DNA from: Prevotella sp.
Lineage (GTDB): Bacteria > Bacteroidota > Bacteroidia > Bacteroidales > Bacteroidaceae
DNA: 11,846 bases
Reading direction: 5' to 3'
Assembly: GCA_017623335.1 (NCBI GenBank)
Contig: JAGAPI010000117.1
Span: forward strand, 1-11,846
Positions 1-7,282 of this stretch are shown here, piece by piece (the stretch's first letter is position 1; each line of letters starts with the position of its first letter). The position numbers and the translations under genes are program-made. The notes below the pieces were generated by a model. That model had not been told where the DNA came from, made no database searches, and worked only from the letters and a program-made list of their open reading frames with translations.

Positions 1-1
1 C

Positions 2-100
2 GATGCAAAAGGCAAAAACATTCATGTAATACTAAAAGTAACGGACAAAAACAGGAGTGCTCTGTGTTCATATCGGAGAATAATCATTAATGTAAAGTAA
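2..100 (+). CDS. C-terminal end of a truncated gene, probably a DUF1593-type (nucleoside hydrolase-like / Sde182-type) protein
   Basis: Frame 2 is open from the window edge to a TAA at 98-100 and gives 32 residues beginning DAKGKNIHVILKVTD and ending in RRIIINVK. This reads like the last beta-strands of a secreted carbohydrate-associated protein. The pattern 'GK-x-IH-x-I-x-x-VTD ... YRR-x-I-x-x-V' is how I remember the C-terminal domain of DUF1593 proteins ending. Those are secreted proteins with an N-terminal nucleoside-hydrolase-like fold that occur in Bacteroidetes polysaccharide-degradation loci. The family call rests only on this short tail; the start and catalytic part lie outside the window. 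The next gene on the same strand begins 147 bp later behind its own promoter-like element, so co-transcription is not required. It could instead be the tail of another beta-sandwich protein. Confidence 0.55.
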   Translation, partial: DAKGKNIHVILKVTDKNRSALCSYRRIIINVK

Positions 101-126
101 GTTATAGCAAAGAAAAGCGTATGATG

Positions 127-163
127 CAAACGGCGACAAACGGAGATACGGAAAAATAAACGG
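127..163. repeat. Four spaced ACGG direct repeats upstream of the two-component promoter
   Basis: ACGG occurs at 130-133, 140-143, 148-151 and 160-163, that is at 10, 8 and 12 bp spacing. The first two copies are part of an identical CAAACGG heptamer (127-133 and 137-143), and the last is TAAACGG. The cluster ends about a dozen bases before the probable -33 region. Direct repeats spaced near one helical turn upstream of a promoter are the usual form of OmpR-family binding sites, so autoregulation by the downstream response regulator is an inference. Confidence 0.4.
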
Positions 164-174
164 AAACATATTCA

Positions 175-204
175 CTTTTTCTACAGAATTATATTGTAAC
201 TTTG
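175..204 (+). promoter_or_regulatory. Probable Bacteroidetes-type promoter for the two-component operon
   Basis: TAACTTTG at 197-204 matches the Bacteroidetes -7 consensus TAnnTTTG exactly. A T-rich stretch around 175-180 lies at about the right distance for a -33 element but is a poor match to TTTG. Transcription would start near 211 and give a leader of about 37 nt before the ATG at 248. Confidence 0.6.
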
Positions 205-247
205 CACCATCTTTATATATAATAAGATAGGATAAAAGTTTAAAAAC

Positions 248-934
248 ATGAAACTGCTGATTATAGAAGACGAGCGTCAGCTGTCGGACAGCATCGTGAG
301 TTATCTCGGCAGGGAGGACTATCTCTGCGAGCAGGCTTTCACCTTCAGCGAGGCAATGATGAGGGTGGGAGTGTATGAATATGACTGTATTCTGCTTGAC
401 CTTATGCTGCCCGGCGGCAGCGGGCTCGACATTCTGCGCCGCATCAGGCAGCGCGCGCCGCAGACGGGAGTGATAATCGTTTCGGCAAAGGATTCGCTTG
501 ACGACAAGGTGGCCGGGCTGAAAACAGGTGCCGACGACTATATCGCCAAGCCTTTCCACCTGCCGGAGCTTAGCATGCGCATCTTTGCCCTGCTGCGCCG
601 CAAGAACTTCACTGCCACCAACACGCTGCAGAGCGGAGCCGTGACGATAGACCTGCTGGGCAAAAGGGCAACGGCGGGCGGCACGGCGCTCGATCTCACC
701 AAGTCGGAATATGAGCTGCTGCTGTTTCTGATTGAAAACCGCCGCCGCGTGGTTTCCAAGAGCGCGGTGGCGGAGCATCTGAGCGGCGACATGGCTGACA
801 TGCTGGACGACTTCAACTTTGTGTATGCCCACATAAAGAACCTGAAGGCAAAGCTGGCCGACGCCGGCGTCACAGGCTGCATCAAGACTTATTACGGAAC
901 AGGATATAAATGGATATTGGAAAATGAGGAATAG
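248..934 (+). CDS. OmpR/PhoB-family two-component response regulator
   Basis: A 228-residue transcription factor that is phosphorylated by a partner kinase and then binds promoter DNA. The receiver domain (about 1-115) has the acidic pair E7/D8, phosphoacceptor D51 in LLDLMLPG, the switch serine S79 and the invariant K101 in KPF. A winged-helix Trans_reg_C domain follows (about 128-225), with the LTKSEYELLLFL segment, a recognition-helix region around VYAHIKNLKAKL, and the C-terminal wing YYGTGYKW. Length and domain order are normal for the family. The ATG at 248 is preferred because MKLLIIEDE is the canonical receiver start and the TAnnTTTG promoter lies just upstream. It overlaps the kinase gene by 11 bp, so the two are translationally coupled partners. 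The signal sensed and the target genes cannot be read from the sequence. Confidence 0.96.
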   Translation: MKLLIIEDERQLSDSIVSYLGREDYLCEQAFTFSEAMMRVGVYEYDCILLDLMLPGGSGLDILRRIRQRAPQTGVIIVSAKDSLDDKVAGLKTGADDYIAKPFHLPELSMRIFALLRRKNFTATNTLQSGAVTIDLLGKRATAGGTALDLTKSEYELLLFLIENRRRVVSKSAVAEHLSGDMADMLDDFNFVYAHIKNLKAKLADAGVTGCIKTYYGTGYKWILENEE

Positions 935-2018
935 AGGAATGACCGCGAGAAGGAGCCTGCTGTCGGAAACCCTGAGGCAGTTTGCCGGCTGCATCGCCGT
1001 GTGCTTTGTGCTCACGGCTCCGCTGTTCTATCTGCTCACCAGACATTTCTATGCCGAGGACATGATAGACATTATAGAAGCCGTGGAGCGGGGGCAAAGC
1101 ATTCCGCCGCTCGACCTCGAACAGGACATTGTGGCAGGCATGATGCTCCAGTTTGTGCTGATATTTCTTGCCGTCAGCCTGGCGATGTTCATAACCCTGA
1201 GGCTCGCCGCCAGAAAACTGTGGCTGCCATTCGACGACACGCTGCAGAAGGCTGAGCGGTTTAACCTGGCACAAGGCGATATTCCTGAGTTTGCTGCTAC
1301 ACGCATACACGAGTTTGCGCGCCTTAACCACTCTCTGGAGCAGCTCATGAGGAAGGACAGGGAGACATACCGCATACAGAAGGAATTTACCGAGAATGCC
1401 TCGCACGAGTTGCAGACGCCGATTGCCGTGATACGGGGCAAGCTCGACCTGCTTATGCAGGAAGAGCTGACGGAAAGTCAGGCGCGGCTTGTTGCCGACC
1501 TCTACGGACTGACCATGCGCATGGGACATCTTAACCGCAACCTGCTGTTGCTCGCAAAAATAGACAATGCGCAATACACTGTCATGGAGACGGTGGATGT
1601 CGTCGCCATGCTCTCAGACTCGCTGCCGCTTTACGACACGCTGCTGGACGGCAGAGCGCTGTGCATGCAGGATTGCCGTACCCACCGCAATAGTAGGCTG
1701 CGCGCCAATCTTGTTCTGCTGGAATGTATGTTGAAGAACCTTATTGTCAACGCCATAAGACATTCTACACCTAGCGGCGAGGTGAGGATTACGGTGGGCG
1801 ACAGCGGCATTACGGTGAGCAATGCCGCTTCCGGCGGCACGCCGCTGGATACAGCAACGCTGTTTCACCGTTTCCGCACGGGCGATGCGCGGCAGAAAGG
1901 CAACGGACTGGGGCTTGCCATAGTGAAGGCTGTATGCGACTTCCACGGTTGGACCGTTGAGTACAGGTTTGAGGCGGGGCGCCATCTGTTTGCTGTTTCC
2001 TGGTCCGTGCAGCCGTAG
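924..2018 (+). CDS. Membrane sensor histidine kinase, partner of the upstream response regulator
   Basis: A 364-residue inner-membrane kinase. A basic N-terminus is followed by TM1 (about 20-38), a short periplasmic loop of about 33 residues, TM2 (about 72-92), and a linker without a clear HAMP signature. The HisKA dimerisation helix carries the phospho-acceptor H161 in ENASHELQTP. The HATPase_c domain has N276 in the N box (LKNLIVNAIRHS) and the G2 box GNGLGLAIVKA (327-337). The region normally forming the G1 box is degenerate, reading ITVSNAASG instead of DxGxG, as in many Bacteroidetes kinases. The start at 924 overlaps the regulator gene; an ATG at 939 (residue 6) preceded by AGAGGA is a possible alternative. 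The loop is too small for a folded sensor domain, so it probably senses a membrane-associated signal, a ligand in the membrane, or a partner protein. Confidence 0.94.
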   Translation: MRNRGMTARRSLLSETLRQFAGCIAVCFVLTAPLFYLLTRHFYAEDMIDIIEAVERGQSIPPLDLEQDIVAGMMLQFVLIFLAVSLAMFITLRLAARKLWLPFDDTLQKAERFNLAQGDIPEFAATRIHEFARLNHSLEQLMRKDRETYRIQKEFTENASHELQTPIAVIRGKLDLLMQEELTESQARLVADLYGLTMRMGHLNRNLLLLAKIDNAQYTVMETVDVVAMLSDSLPLYDTLLDGRALCMQDCRTHRNSRLRANLVLLECMLKNLIVNAIRHSTPSGEVRITVGDSGITVSNAASGGTPLDTATLFHRFRTGDARQKGNGLGLAIVKAVCDFHGWTVEYRFEAGRHLFAVSWSVQP

Positions 2019-2060
2019 CATCCATTCAGGCACATCTCCTCCACATGTGTTCTGCACTTT

Positions 2061-3101
2061 TTAGAAGTGTGTCATAAACTCCACTACAATCTTGTCTTTC
2101 TCTGATGTCTTGGCTATGGCGCCATTGCCGTAGAAATATTTCTCGAAGTTGATGCGGATGTCAGAGATGAAAGGCTTGGCAAGACTAAGGGTTACACCGC
2201 ATGTGGCGCGATGACGCTTGTAGTCATTTATTTTCAGTGCTCCTGGCTCGGTGTCGCTGCCTCCGTAACGGATGCCGTCGCTGTGGTCGCTCATGAAGTC
2301 ATAGCGCGCCAGGGGTGACACCTTCTTTATGATGCTCTTTGGATTGCGGACTGGGATGTCATAGCACACGAAGCCGTCGAAGGCATGCACGTCGCGGAAG
2401 GCATTCCGGCTGTAGTGCTTGTAGAGATACTCTGCCTCGGCGATGAAACCGCCCTTGTGAAAAGTTATGCCTCCATCGTACATCGTAACCGTCACATCAG
2501 ACGGCTTGATTTTCTGTGTGCTCAGCACGAGGTTTACATTAGGAAATATGAATTGGGCTTTAGCCGAATAATTCACGCCCTTAGTCCAGTAGTCCTTCTG
2601 GTCGGTGAGTCCTGAACCGTTGAAGATGCCCGCATTTACGATGATGGGGAATCCAACATTCCATGTGTAGCCAATCTCAGCACCGACATCACGCACATTG
2701 CCCACCTGCTTGGCTATGAACGAGCGGTTGGCGAAGTACTGCTGATGGGGAGAGCGGTGGGCATCGATGGTAAAGGGCACACGCTCCTGACCGATGGTCA
2801 GCTGGAGGGTGCTCCACGGTTTGATGCGGGTGTAGGCGTCGAGCATCTTTATTTTTCCCTCGTCGCAGAGGTCAATCTCCGCCTTGTAGCTCACCTGAGG
2901 AGTGATTTGCCCCGTGACATTGACGCGTGCCGTGCGCACCTCAAACCGTCCCTCTCCCTCTTCGGTCTGATACTCGTATTTAGAACGGATTGTACCACCA
3001 ATCTTTGGAGTGTTGGCAAAACTCTTTTCGTCTTTTTCCTGAGCATTCGCTGTTGCTGCCTGTACCATCAGGAGTGCCGCCATCAAACAGATATTTTTCA
3101 T
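2061..3101 (-). CDS. Outer-membrane porin of the phosphate-selective porin O/P family
   Basis: A 346-residue exported protein. Residues 1-20 form a signal peptide (MKNICLMAALLMVQAATANA) with a likely cleavage before QEKDEK. The mature part is made of alternating polar/hydrophobic strands ending in the outer-membrane signal VVEFMTHF with a terminal phenylalanine. The stretch GGTIRSKYEYQTEEG, then FEVRTARVNVTGQI and YKAEIDL, resembles the N-terminal barrel strands of the porin_O_P family, as does the GQERVPF segment. Such proteins form trimeric channels in Pseudomonas (OprO/OprP); substrate specificity in Bacteroidetes homologues is largely unassigned, so phosphate transport is not claimed. The gene converges on the histidine kinase gene with 42 bp between stops. 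It lies 115 bp downstream of fkp and has its own -7 element. Its start codon is embedded in a strong inverted repeat, described separately. Confidence 0.82.
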   Translation of the reverse strand: MKNICLMAALLMVQAATANAQEKDEKSFANTPKIGGTIRSKYEYQTEEGEGRFEVRTARVNVTGQITPQVSYKAEIDLCDEGKIKMLDAYTRIKPWSTLQLTIGQERVPFTIDAHRSPHQQYFANRSFIAKQVGNVRDVGAEIGYTWNVGFPIIVNAGIFNGSGLTDQKDYWTKGVNYSAKAQFIFPNVNLVLSTQKIKPSDVTVTMYDGGITFHKGGFIAEAEYLYKHYSRNAFRDVHAFDGFVCYDIPVRNPKSIIKKVSPLARYDFMSDHSDGIRYGGSDTEPGALKINDYKRHRATCGVTLSLAKPFISDIRINFEKYFYGNGAIAKTSEKDKIVVEFMTHF

Positions 3102-3160
3102 ATTCCTATATTACACTTTGTATAGTCAAGTTATCGGCTGCAAAGGTAATATAGGAATAT
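3100..3160. repeat. Perfect 15-bp inverted repeat spanning the porin promoter and start codon
   Basis: ATATTCCTATATTAC at 3100-3114 and its exact reverse complement at 3146-3160 flank a short centre. Inside them CTTTG (3116-3120) pairs with CAAAG (3141-3145), leaving A3115 as a single bulge, so the total stem is 20 bp around a 20-base loop (3121-3140). Read on the - strand, the upstream arm contains the -7 element TACCTTTG. The downstream arm contains AGGA and the first two bases of the porin ATG. Confidence 0.85.
3141..3148 (-). promoter_or_regulatory. -7 promoter element of the porin gene
   Basis: CAAAGGTA on the + strand is TACCTTTG on the - strand, an exact match to TAnnTTTG. Transcription would start near 3134 and leave a leader of about 33 nt. 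No good -33 TTTG is seen 19-21 bp further upstream, so the promoter may need an activator. The element lies inside one arm of the 3100-3160 inverted repeat. Confidence 0.55.
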
Positions 3161-3216
3161 TTCAGTGTTGTGACGCGGATATTACAAAAATGTGTCGAAA
3201 TATTATTGTAGCAATA

Positions 3217-5943
3217 TCAGCTCCTGCTCACTTGCAATCCCTTTTTGCTCAGTGTCATGTCAACGAAGCGCGCGTTGGGATTGTTGCGGTTGGAGTTTAT
3301 TATCTGCTTTATGCGTGCTGCCGCCTCGGGGTCCTTTGCCACCATGTAGAGATAGCCGCCTCCGCCTGCGCCAGGCAGCTTGTAGCCCAGGCAAAGGTCG
3401 TCGATGAGACTGGTTATAGCCTGCACAGGCTCGGGGTTGGTGCCGCAGTCTATCGCCTGATTCTGCTGCCATGTGCGGCGAATGAGCGTTCCCACCTTCT
3501 GGAAGTCGTTGCGCTGCAGCGCCTCGTACATGTCGAGCGTGTGGGCTTTCATCTCGCGGAGCATCTGCTGCTGTGCGTTGCTGTTCAGGAACATTCGGCG
3601 CACTATTTCACCCAGTATGCTCTTGGCTGTGCGCGTGATGCCTGTATAATATAAAAGGTGGCAGCTGGCATATTCGGGCTGTGTGAACACATTGTCGGGA
3701 AGCCAGCGCACCTGCGGGCTCTGCTCAAATCCGCGCCCCGTCTGCAATAGTTTCACTCCGCCGAACACTCCGCCATACTGGTCCTGCCAGCCTCCGCCCG
3801 TGGTGAGCATCTGCTCCAGTGCCAGCGTGCGCTTGCAAATCTCCGCCTTGTCCCATGCCAGGGCGCAGAAGTCGTTGACGGCTCCCAGCACCGTGGCTGC
3901 CAAGATGCTGCTGGTGCCCAGTCCGCTGCCTGCCGGTATTGCCGAAAGCAGTGTCACCTCCATTCCGCAGCCAAAGTCTTGCAGCTGGGCTTCGAGCGAC
4001 GGGAACGTCTGTGCCGAGAATCCCGGCTGAAATCCCGCCAGCACCAGCGCCGCCTTGGGTATGGAGAACGGGCTGCCCACATGCTTGAAGTCGGCAAGCT
4101 GTTCGTAGGTGGTGATGGTCTCGGCTGCTCCAAGGTCGATGCTCCGCAGCACTATATGCGGCTCCTTACACGGTTTTATGTAGGTTTGCAGCGGCGGCTG
4201 TCCGTTCAGCTCTATGGCGATGTTCACCACGTTGCCGCCCTCCATCAGACAATAGGGTGGGGTGTCGGTCCATCCTCCAGCAATGTCGATGCGCACCGGC
4301 GAGCGGCTCCACACTATCTGGTCCTTGTACACTGACATCTGTGGCTGCTGGTTTTCTGCCAGCACCGTGTCGGTTATTCCCTTGCCAAGCAGGGCAAACG
4401 CCTTGTCGGCATGCTCTTGGAATGGCTGCGAGTTGAGTCTTGCCAGCTGTGAGCGGAACATGGCATCGTGTATCTGCGTCATCAGTGGAACGTCAGTGCC
4501 TATGGGCTTTGGCTCCGCTATGCCGTTGGCAGCAAACTGCCGGGCGGCATCGTCGAGGTCGAGCTGGTAGAACACGCTGTGTTGATGGTTGTCGGCAAGC
4601 GCCGTCCAGTTGTCCTTGCGGAAGGCGTTGCGCTGCTCAAACAGCCTTAAGAGGTTTGCTTCGTTTGAAATCTGCTCGGCACTCTTCAGCTCGTAGCCCG
4701 TCAGGTCCACCTCCTCGCTCAGCATCATCCTGAGCACCCTGCCCATGTCGGCAATGTTGTCCACCACAGGGAACATCGGTGTTTGTTGGAGCGGTCCGGC
4801 AAACTTGTCGTCCATTCTGTAGGGGCGCACCACCCACTGGCTGTCGCCTATCGGCACAATGTCTACGCACTGTCCCGGCTGCAGCTTTATCTGCCAGTCG
4901 TTGCGCGGCACTCCCGTAATGATGTTGTCGTGGGCAAGCGTCCAGCCCGCGGCTATGTGTGAGTTTTCAATCCAGAGATTTGTGTTCTGCTCCGTTATCT
5001 TTATGTCCGAAACAGCGTTTTGTATGAATATCGAGGGGTGGGGCTTGCGTCCGCGGTGAATAATCTCGCGCTGGTCGTTCACGATGTTCTGTATGGCAAG
5101 CGTAGATGAAATCATCTCGCCGCTTGTGCCGTAGTGGTAGAACTCGCCTCCAGGCAGCGGCAGTATTGCCACGGTGAGCCGGCTCAGTTCCTCGTCCATG
5201 ATTGTGGGGTTGGTGCCCAGCGTGCATCCAAACTCCGAGTACATGTCGTACTCCTTTATCTCGCCGCCGCTTTTGCTGCGGTCCATGAGCAGCTTCACGG
5301 CGCGGTCGCTCAGCAGCCATATTCCTATGTCGGTGAGGTAGAAACTTGTGTGCAGCAGTTCGTTGAGCGTGGTCAGCGACGGCTTTTGCAGCATCTGCTT
5401 CAGCGTGTTTGGCGTTGAGCGGTCGCTCACGAACACACCGTGGTCGGTGGCTATCGATGCGTCGAGCCACAGTCCGTAGCACACCACGTCGGCTTCGGGC
5501 ACTTGCGGCAGTTGCTCTGCAGCGCGAATGTACACATCGCCGCTCACTATCATGGTGTGGATGTTGTCGGGGGCGAGCTTCATCAGCCGTTCGTAGAGAG
5601 GCACCTGAAGGCTCAGCAAATCCTGTGACAGTCTCTGACCGCGCTCCCAGCGGAACACGGGAATGGGCGTGAGAATCTTGCCGCTCGGAGCGTAGCTTGG
5701 CAGGCGGCGGCTCTGTCCTCCGGCGTGCAGCAGTATGCGGCGGTCGCTGGCAAGCCACTCGTCGAAACTCATATCCTCGCCCCATGCCCTGTGGCATTCC
5801 TCCAGTAGCCACGTGGTGCCGCCTCCGCTTCCGAGCTTGTGGTCCACGGGGTCGTTGGTGCAGAAATACTCGTCTTTGTCAAGACCGGTGACTTTATGAA
5901 ATGAGCCGACAAGGTTTGGCGGCAGTGACAGTAGTTTTTTCAT
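3217..5943 (-). CDS. fkp: Bifunctional L-fucokinase / L-fucose-1-phosphate guanylyltransferase (Fkp)
   Basis: This cytoplasmic enzyme converts salvaged L-fucose to fucose-1-phosphate (ATP) and then to GDP-fucose (GTP), the donor for fucosylated capsule and glycoproteins. It has 908 residues. The N-terminal pyrophosphorylase half carries the nucleotide-binding signature HAGGQSRRLPSYAPSGK (73-89) and LPLPGGEFYHYGTS (261-274). The C-terminal GHMP kinase half starts with RSPVRIDIAGGWTDTPP (547-563), has the ATP loop PAGSGLGTSS (670-679), the GGGWQDQYGG segment (716-725) and the closing motif LPGAGGGGY (856-864). As I recall it, Bacteroides fragilis Fkp (949 residues) aligns nearly end to end, including the first residues KLLSLP and the last VSRS, so the start is secure. 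The difference is about 40 residues missing from the inter-domain region near residue 385. It lies 25 bp downstream of a HAD phosphatase gene and probably shares its transcript. Confidence 0.97.
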   Translation of the reverse strand: MKKLLSLPPNLVGSFHKVTGLDKDEYFCTNDPVDHKLGSGGGTTWLLEECHRAWGEDMSFDEWLASDRRILLHAGGQSRRLPSYAPSGKILTPIPVFRWERGQRLSQDLLSLQVPLYERLMKLAPDNIHTMIVSGDVYIRAAEQLPQVPEADVVCYGLWLDASIATDHGVFVSDRSTPNTLKQMLQKPSLTTLNELLHTSFYLTDIGIWLLSDRAVKLLMDRSKSGGEIKEYDMYSEFGCTLGTNPTIMDEELSRLTVAILPLPGGEFYHYGTSGEMISSTLAIQNIVNDQREIIHRGRKPHPSIFIQNAVSDIKITEQNTNLWIENSHIAAGWTLAHDNIITGVPRNDWQIKLQPGQCVDIVPIGDSQWVVRPYRMDDKFAGPLQQTPMFPVVDNIADMGRVLRMMLSEEVDLTGYELKSAEQISNEANLLRLFEQRNAFRKDNWTALADNHQHSVFYQLDLDDAARQFAANGIAEPKPIGTDVPLMTQIHDAMFRSQLARLNSQPFQEHADKAFALLGKGITDTVLAENQQPQMSVYKDQIVWSRSPVRIDIAGGWTDTPPYCLMEGGNVVNIAIELNGQPPLQTYIKPCKEPHIVLRSIDLGAAETITTYEQLADFKHVGSPFSIPKAALVLAGFQPGFSAQTFPSLEAQLQDFGCGMEVTLLSAIPAGSGLGTSSILAATVLGAVNDFCALAWDKAEICKRTLALEQMLTTGGGWQDQYGGVFGGVKLLQTGRGFEQSPQVRWLPDNVFTQPEYASCHLLYYTGITRTAKSILGEIVRRMFLNSNAQQQMLREMKAHTLDMYEALQRNDFQKVGTLIRRTWQQNQAIDCGTNPEPVQAITSLIDDLCLGYKLPGAGGGGYLYMVAKDPEAAARIKQIINSNRNNPNARFVDMTLSKKGLQVSRS

Positions 5944-5968
5944 GATTGTAGTGTTTGGGGTGATATTT

Positions 5969-6589
5969 TCAGTTTAGTTCTTTCCATAGTCTGTCACGCC
6001 AGTCCTCGCCGTTGGCGGTGAGGATTGAGCGTATGCCGAGAGCCTGTGCCGCCTCAACGTTTCGCGGACCGTCATCGAGGAAGAGCGCCTCGCCGGGATT
6101 GAGCTGTTCTTCGGCAAGCACCTTTTCAAAAAACAGTGGGTTGGGCTTCATGCAGCCCAGCTCATAGCTCTTGTAGAGCTTGTGCAGATAGTGGTTGAGT
6201 GGGTTGCCGTCGCCGCTGAAGTCGCCGCTCTCCACCCAGCGCATCATGTAAGGATTGGTGTTTGACAGCAGCACCACCCTGTAGCCCTTTTCTTTCAGTT
6301 TCATAAGCGTGTCAAGATTGCGGCGCGGCACTTCCCTGACATAGCCCAGCCAGGCATGTTGGCATTCCTGCCATGAGAGTTCTCTGCCGCACAGCGCTCC
6401 AAGCTCAGTGCGAAAGGTCTCCGCACTGATTTTTCCTTCTTCGAGTGCTCCGAAGATTCCTTTCTGAGTGTATGCATCCATGTGTGTGGCGGCATCTTTC
6501 AGTCCCAATGCCTGAAATCTGCCCACCGCCACTTCGGGGCTGAGTGTCATAATTACACCGCCAAGGTCGAATATCACAGTCTTTATCAT
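5969..6589 (-). CDS. HAD-superfamily phosphatase (YihX-like, subfamily IA)
   Basis: A 206-residue soluble phosphatase. Motif I is VIFDLGGV with nucleophile D8; the second aspartate of the usual DxD is glycine (G10), as in YihX-type enzymes that hydrolyse alpha-D-glucose-1-phosphate. A helical cap (about 15-85) follows. Motif II is LLSNTN (S109), motif III is K148 in GCMKPNP, and motif IV is LFLDDGPRNVEAA (D172, D173). All catalytic positions expected for this subgroup are present and the length is normal. The exact substrate cannot be read from the sequence; a sugar-1-phosphate is a reasonable inference from motif I and from fkp lying 25 bp downstream. The ATG at 6589 gives the canonical MIKTVIFDLGG start and sits three bases from the edge of the repeat element 6593-6764. 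I saw no TAnnTTTG promoter upstream. Confidence 0.87.
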   Translation of the reverse strand: MIKTVIFDLGGVIMTLSPEVAVGRFQALGLKDAATHMDAYTQKGIFGALEEGKISAETFRTELGALCGRELSWQECQHAWLGYVREVPRRNLDTLMKLKEKGYRVVLLSNTNPYMMRWVESGDFSGDGNPLNHYLHKLYKSYELGCMKPNPLFFEKVLAEEQLNPGEALFLDDGPRNVEAAQALGIRSILTANGEDWRDRLWKELN

Positions 6590-6592
6590 ATT

Positions 6593-6764
6593 AATTACGA
6601 ATTACGAATTTTGAATTACAAATTGTTCTCGCTTTGCTGCGATGGAGAGTTATTAAATTACGAGTTGTGAGTTACGAAAGGTTCCCGCCGCGCAAAATAA
6701 TTCTTAATTTTATAATTCTACATCGCGAAGCGACAAATTGTAATTTGTAACTCGTAATTCAAAA
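6593..6764. repeat. Inverted-repeat-rich intergenic element filling the smpB-HAD gap
   Basis: The interval is made of AT-rich, ATTACGA-like words and small GC hairpins. TTTTGAATTAC (6609-6619) is the exact reverse complement of GTAATTCAAAA (6754-6764). Inside these, GCGATG (6639-6644) matches CATCGC (6721-6726). ACAAATT-GT-AATTTGT (6733-6748) and TCGC-gaa-GCGA (6723-6733) are small palindromes. ATTACGA recurs at 6594-6600, 6601-6607 and 6657-6663, and TTACGA at 6672-6677. The arms end one base before the smpB stop codon and the direct-repeat side starts three bases from the HAD start codon. It encodes no protein. The architecture suggests a REP/MITE-like dispersed element, but copy number cannot be judged from this window. 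Confidence 0.65.
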
Positions 6765-6765
6765 C

Positions 6766-7248
6766 TCAAAACTTCATCGCCCTGTCCATTTCGCGGCGGT
6801 CCTCCTTCTCTTTCAGCGTCTGCCGCTTGTCATACTCCTTCTTACCCTTGCACAGGGCAATGTCCATTTTTGCCCTGCCGTGGTCGTCGATGAACACCAG
6901 CAGTGGCACAATGGTATATCCCGTCTGCTTGGTGGCACTTTGCAACTTTTGTATCTCTTTGCGGTTGAGCAGCAGCTTGCGGTCGCGCTTCATCTCATGA
7001 TTGTTGTACGAGCCATAGAAATATGGGCTGATGTTCATTCCCTTCACCCATATCTCACCGTTGTTAATATAGCAGAAGGTGTCCACAAGGCTTGCCTTGC
7101 CGTTGCGTATTGATTTTATCTCGGTGCCGGTGAGCACTATACCCGCAGTGAGAATGTCGATGAAGAAATACTCAAACGACGCCTTCTTGTTGCGTATGTT
7201 CACCGGGCTCTTTTTCCTTATCAGTTCCTGTTCCTTGTTCATAGTCAA
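6766..7248 (-). CDS. smpB: SsrA-binding protein SmpB
   Basis: A 160-residue RNA-binding protein that escorts tmRNA to ribosomes stalled on broken messages, allowing tagging of the nascent chain and ribosome release. The OB-fold core shows the family signatures [20 protein letters not shown] (25-44) continuing into [10 protein letters not shown], then [19 protein letters not shown] (81-99). The basic C-terminal segment [16 protein letters not shown] enters the decoding centre in known SmpB proteins. Length is normal. The start at 7248 (MTMNKEQ) is six bases ahead of a second ATG (7242), and either could be used. It follows the DMP19-like gene by 34 bp in the same direction and probably shares its promoter. 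The tmRNA gene itself is not in the window. The stop codon directly abuts the repeat element. Confidence 0.97.
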   Translation of the reverse strand: MTMNKEQELIRKKSPVNIRNKKASFEYFFIDILTAGIVLTGTEIKSIRNGKASLVDTFCYINNGEIWVKGMNISPYFYGSYNNHEMKRDRKLLLNRKEIQKLQSATKQTGYTIVPLLVFIDDHGRAKMDIALCKGKKEYDKRQTLKEKEDRREMDRAMKF

Positions 7249-7282
7249 TGAATAATTTTCTTAGCCGTTTGCCTGTCTCTGC

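Noticed and set aside
68..1015. 315-codon - strand ORF over the response regulator
   Set aside because: Antisense shadow of a well-supported gene; crosses the promoter and leader of that gene.
2044..2075. Possible terminator between the kinase and porin stops
   Set aside because: Only a 5-bp CACTT/AAGTG pairing overlapping the porin stop codon, with no clear T-tract; too weak to call.
4967..5812. 281-codon - strand ORF inside fkp in another frame
   Set aside because: Arg/His/Pro-rich shadow of the conserved Fkp reading frame; no independent start signal.
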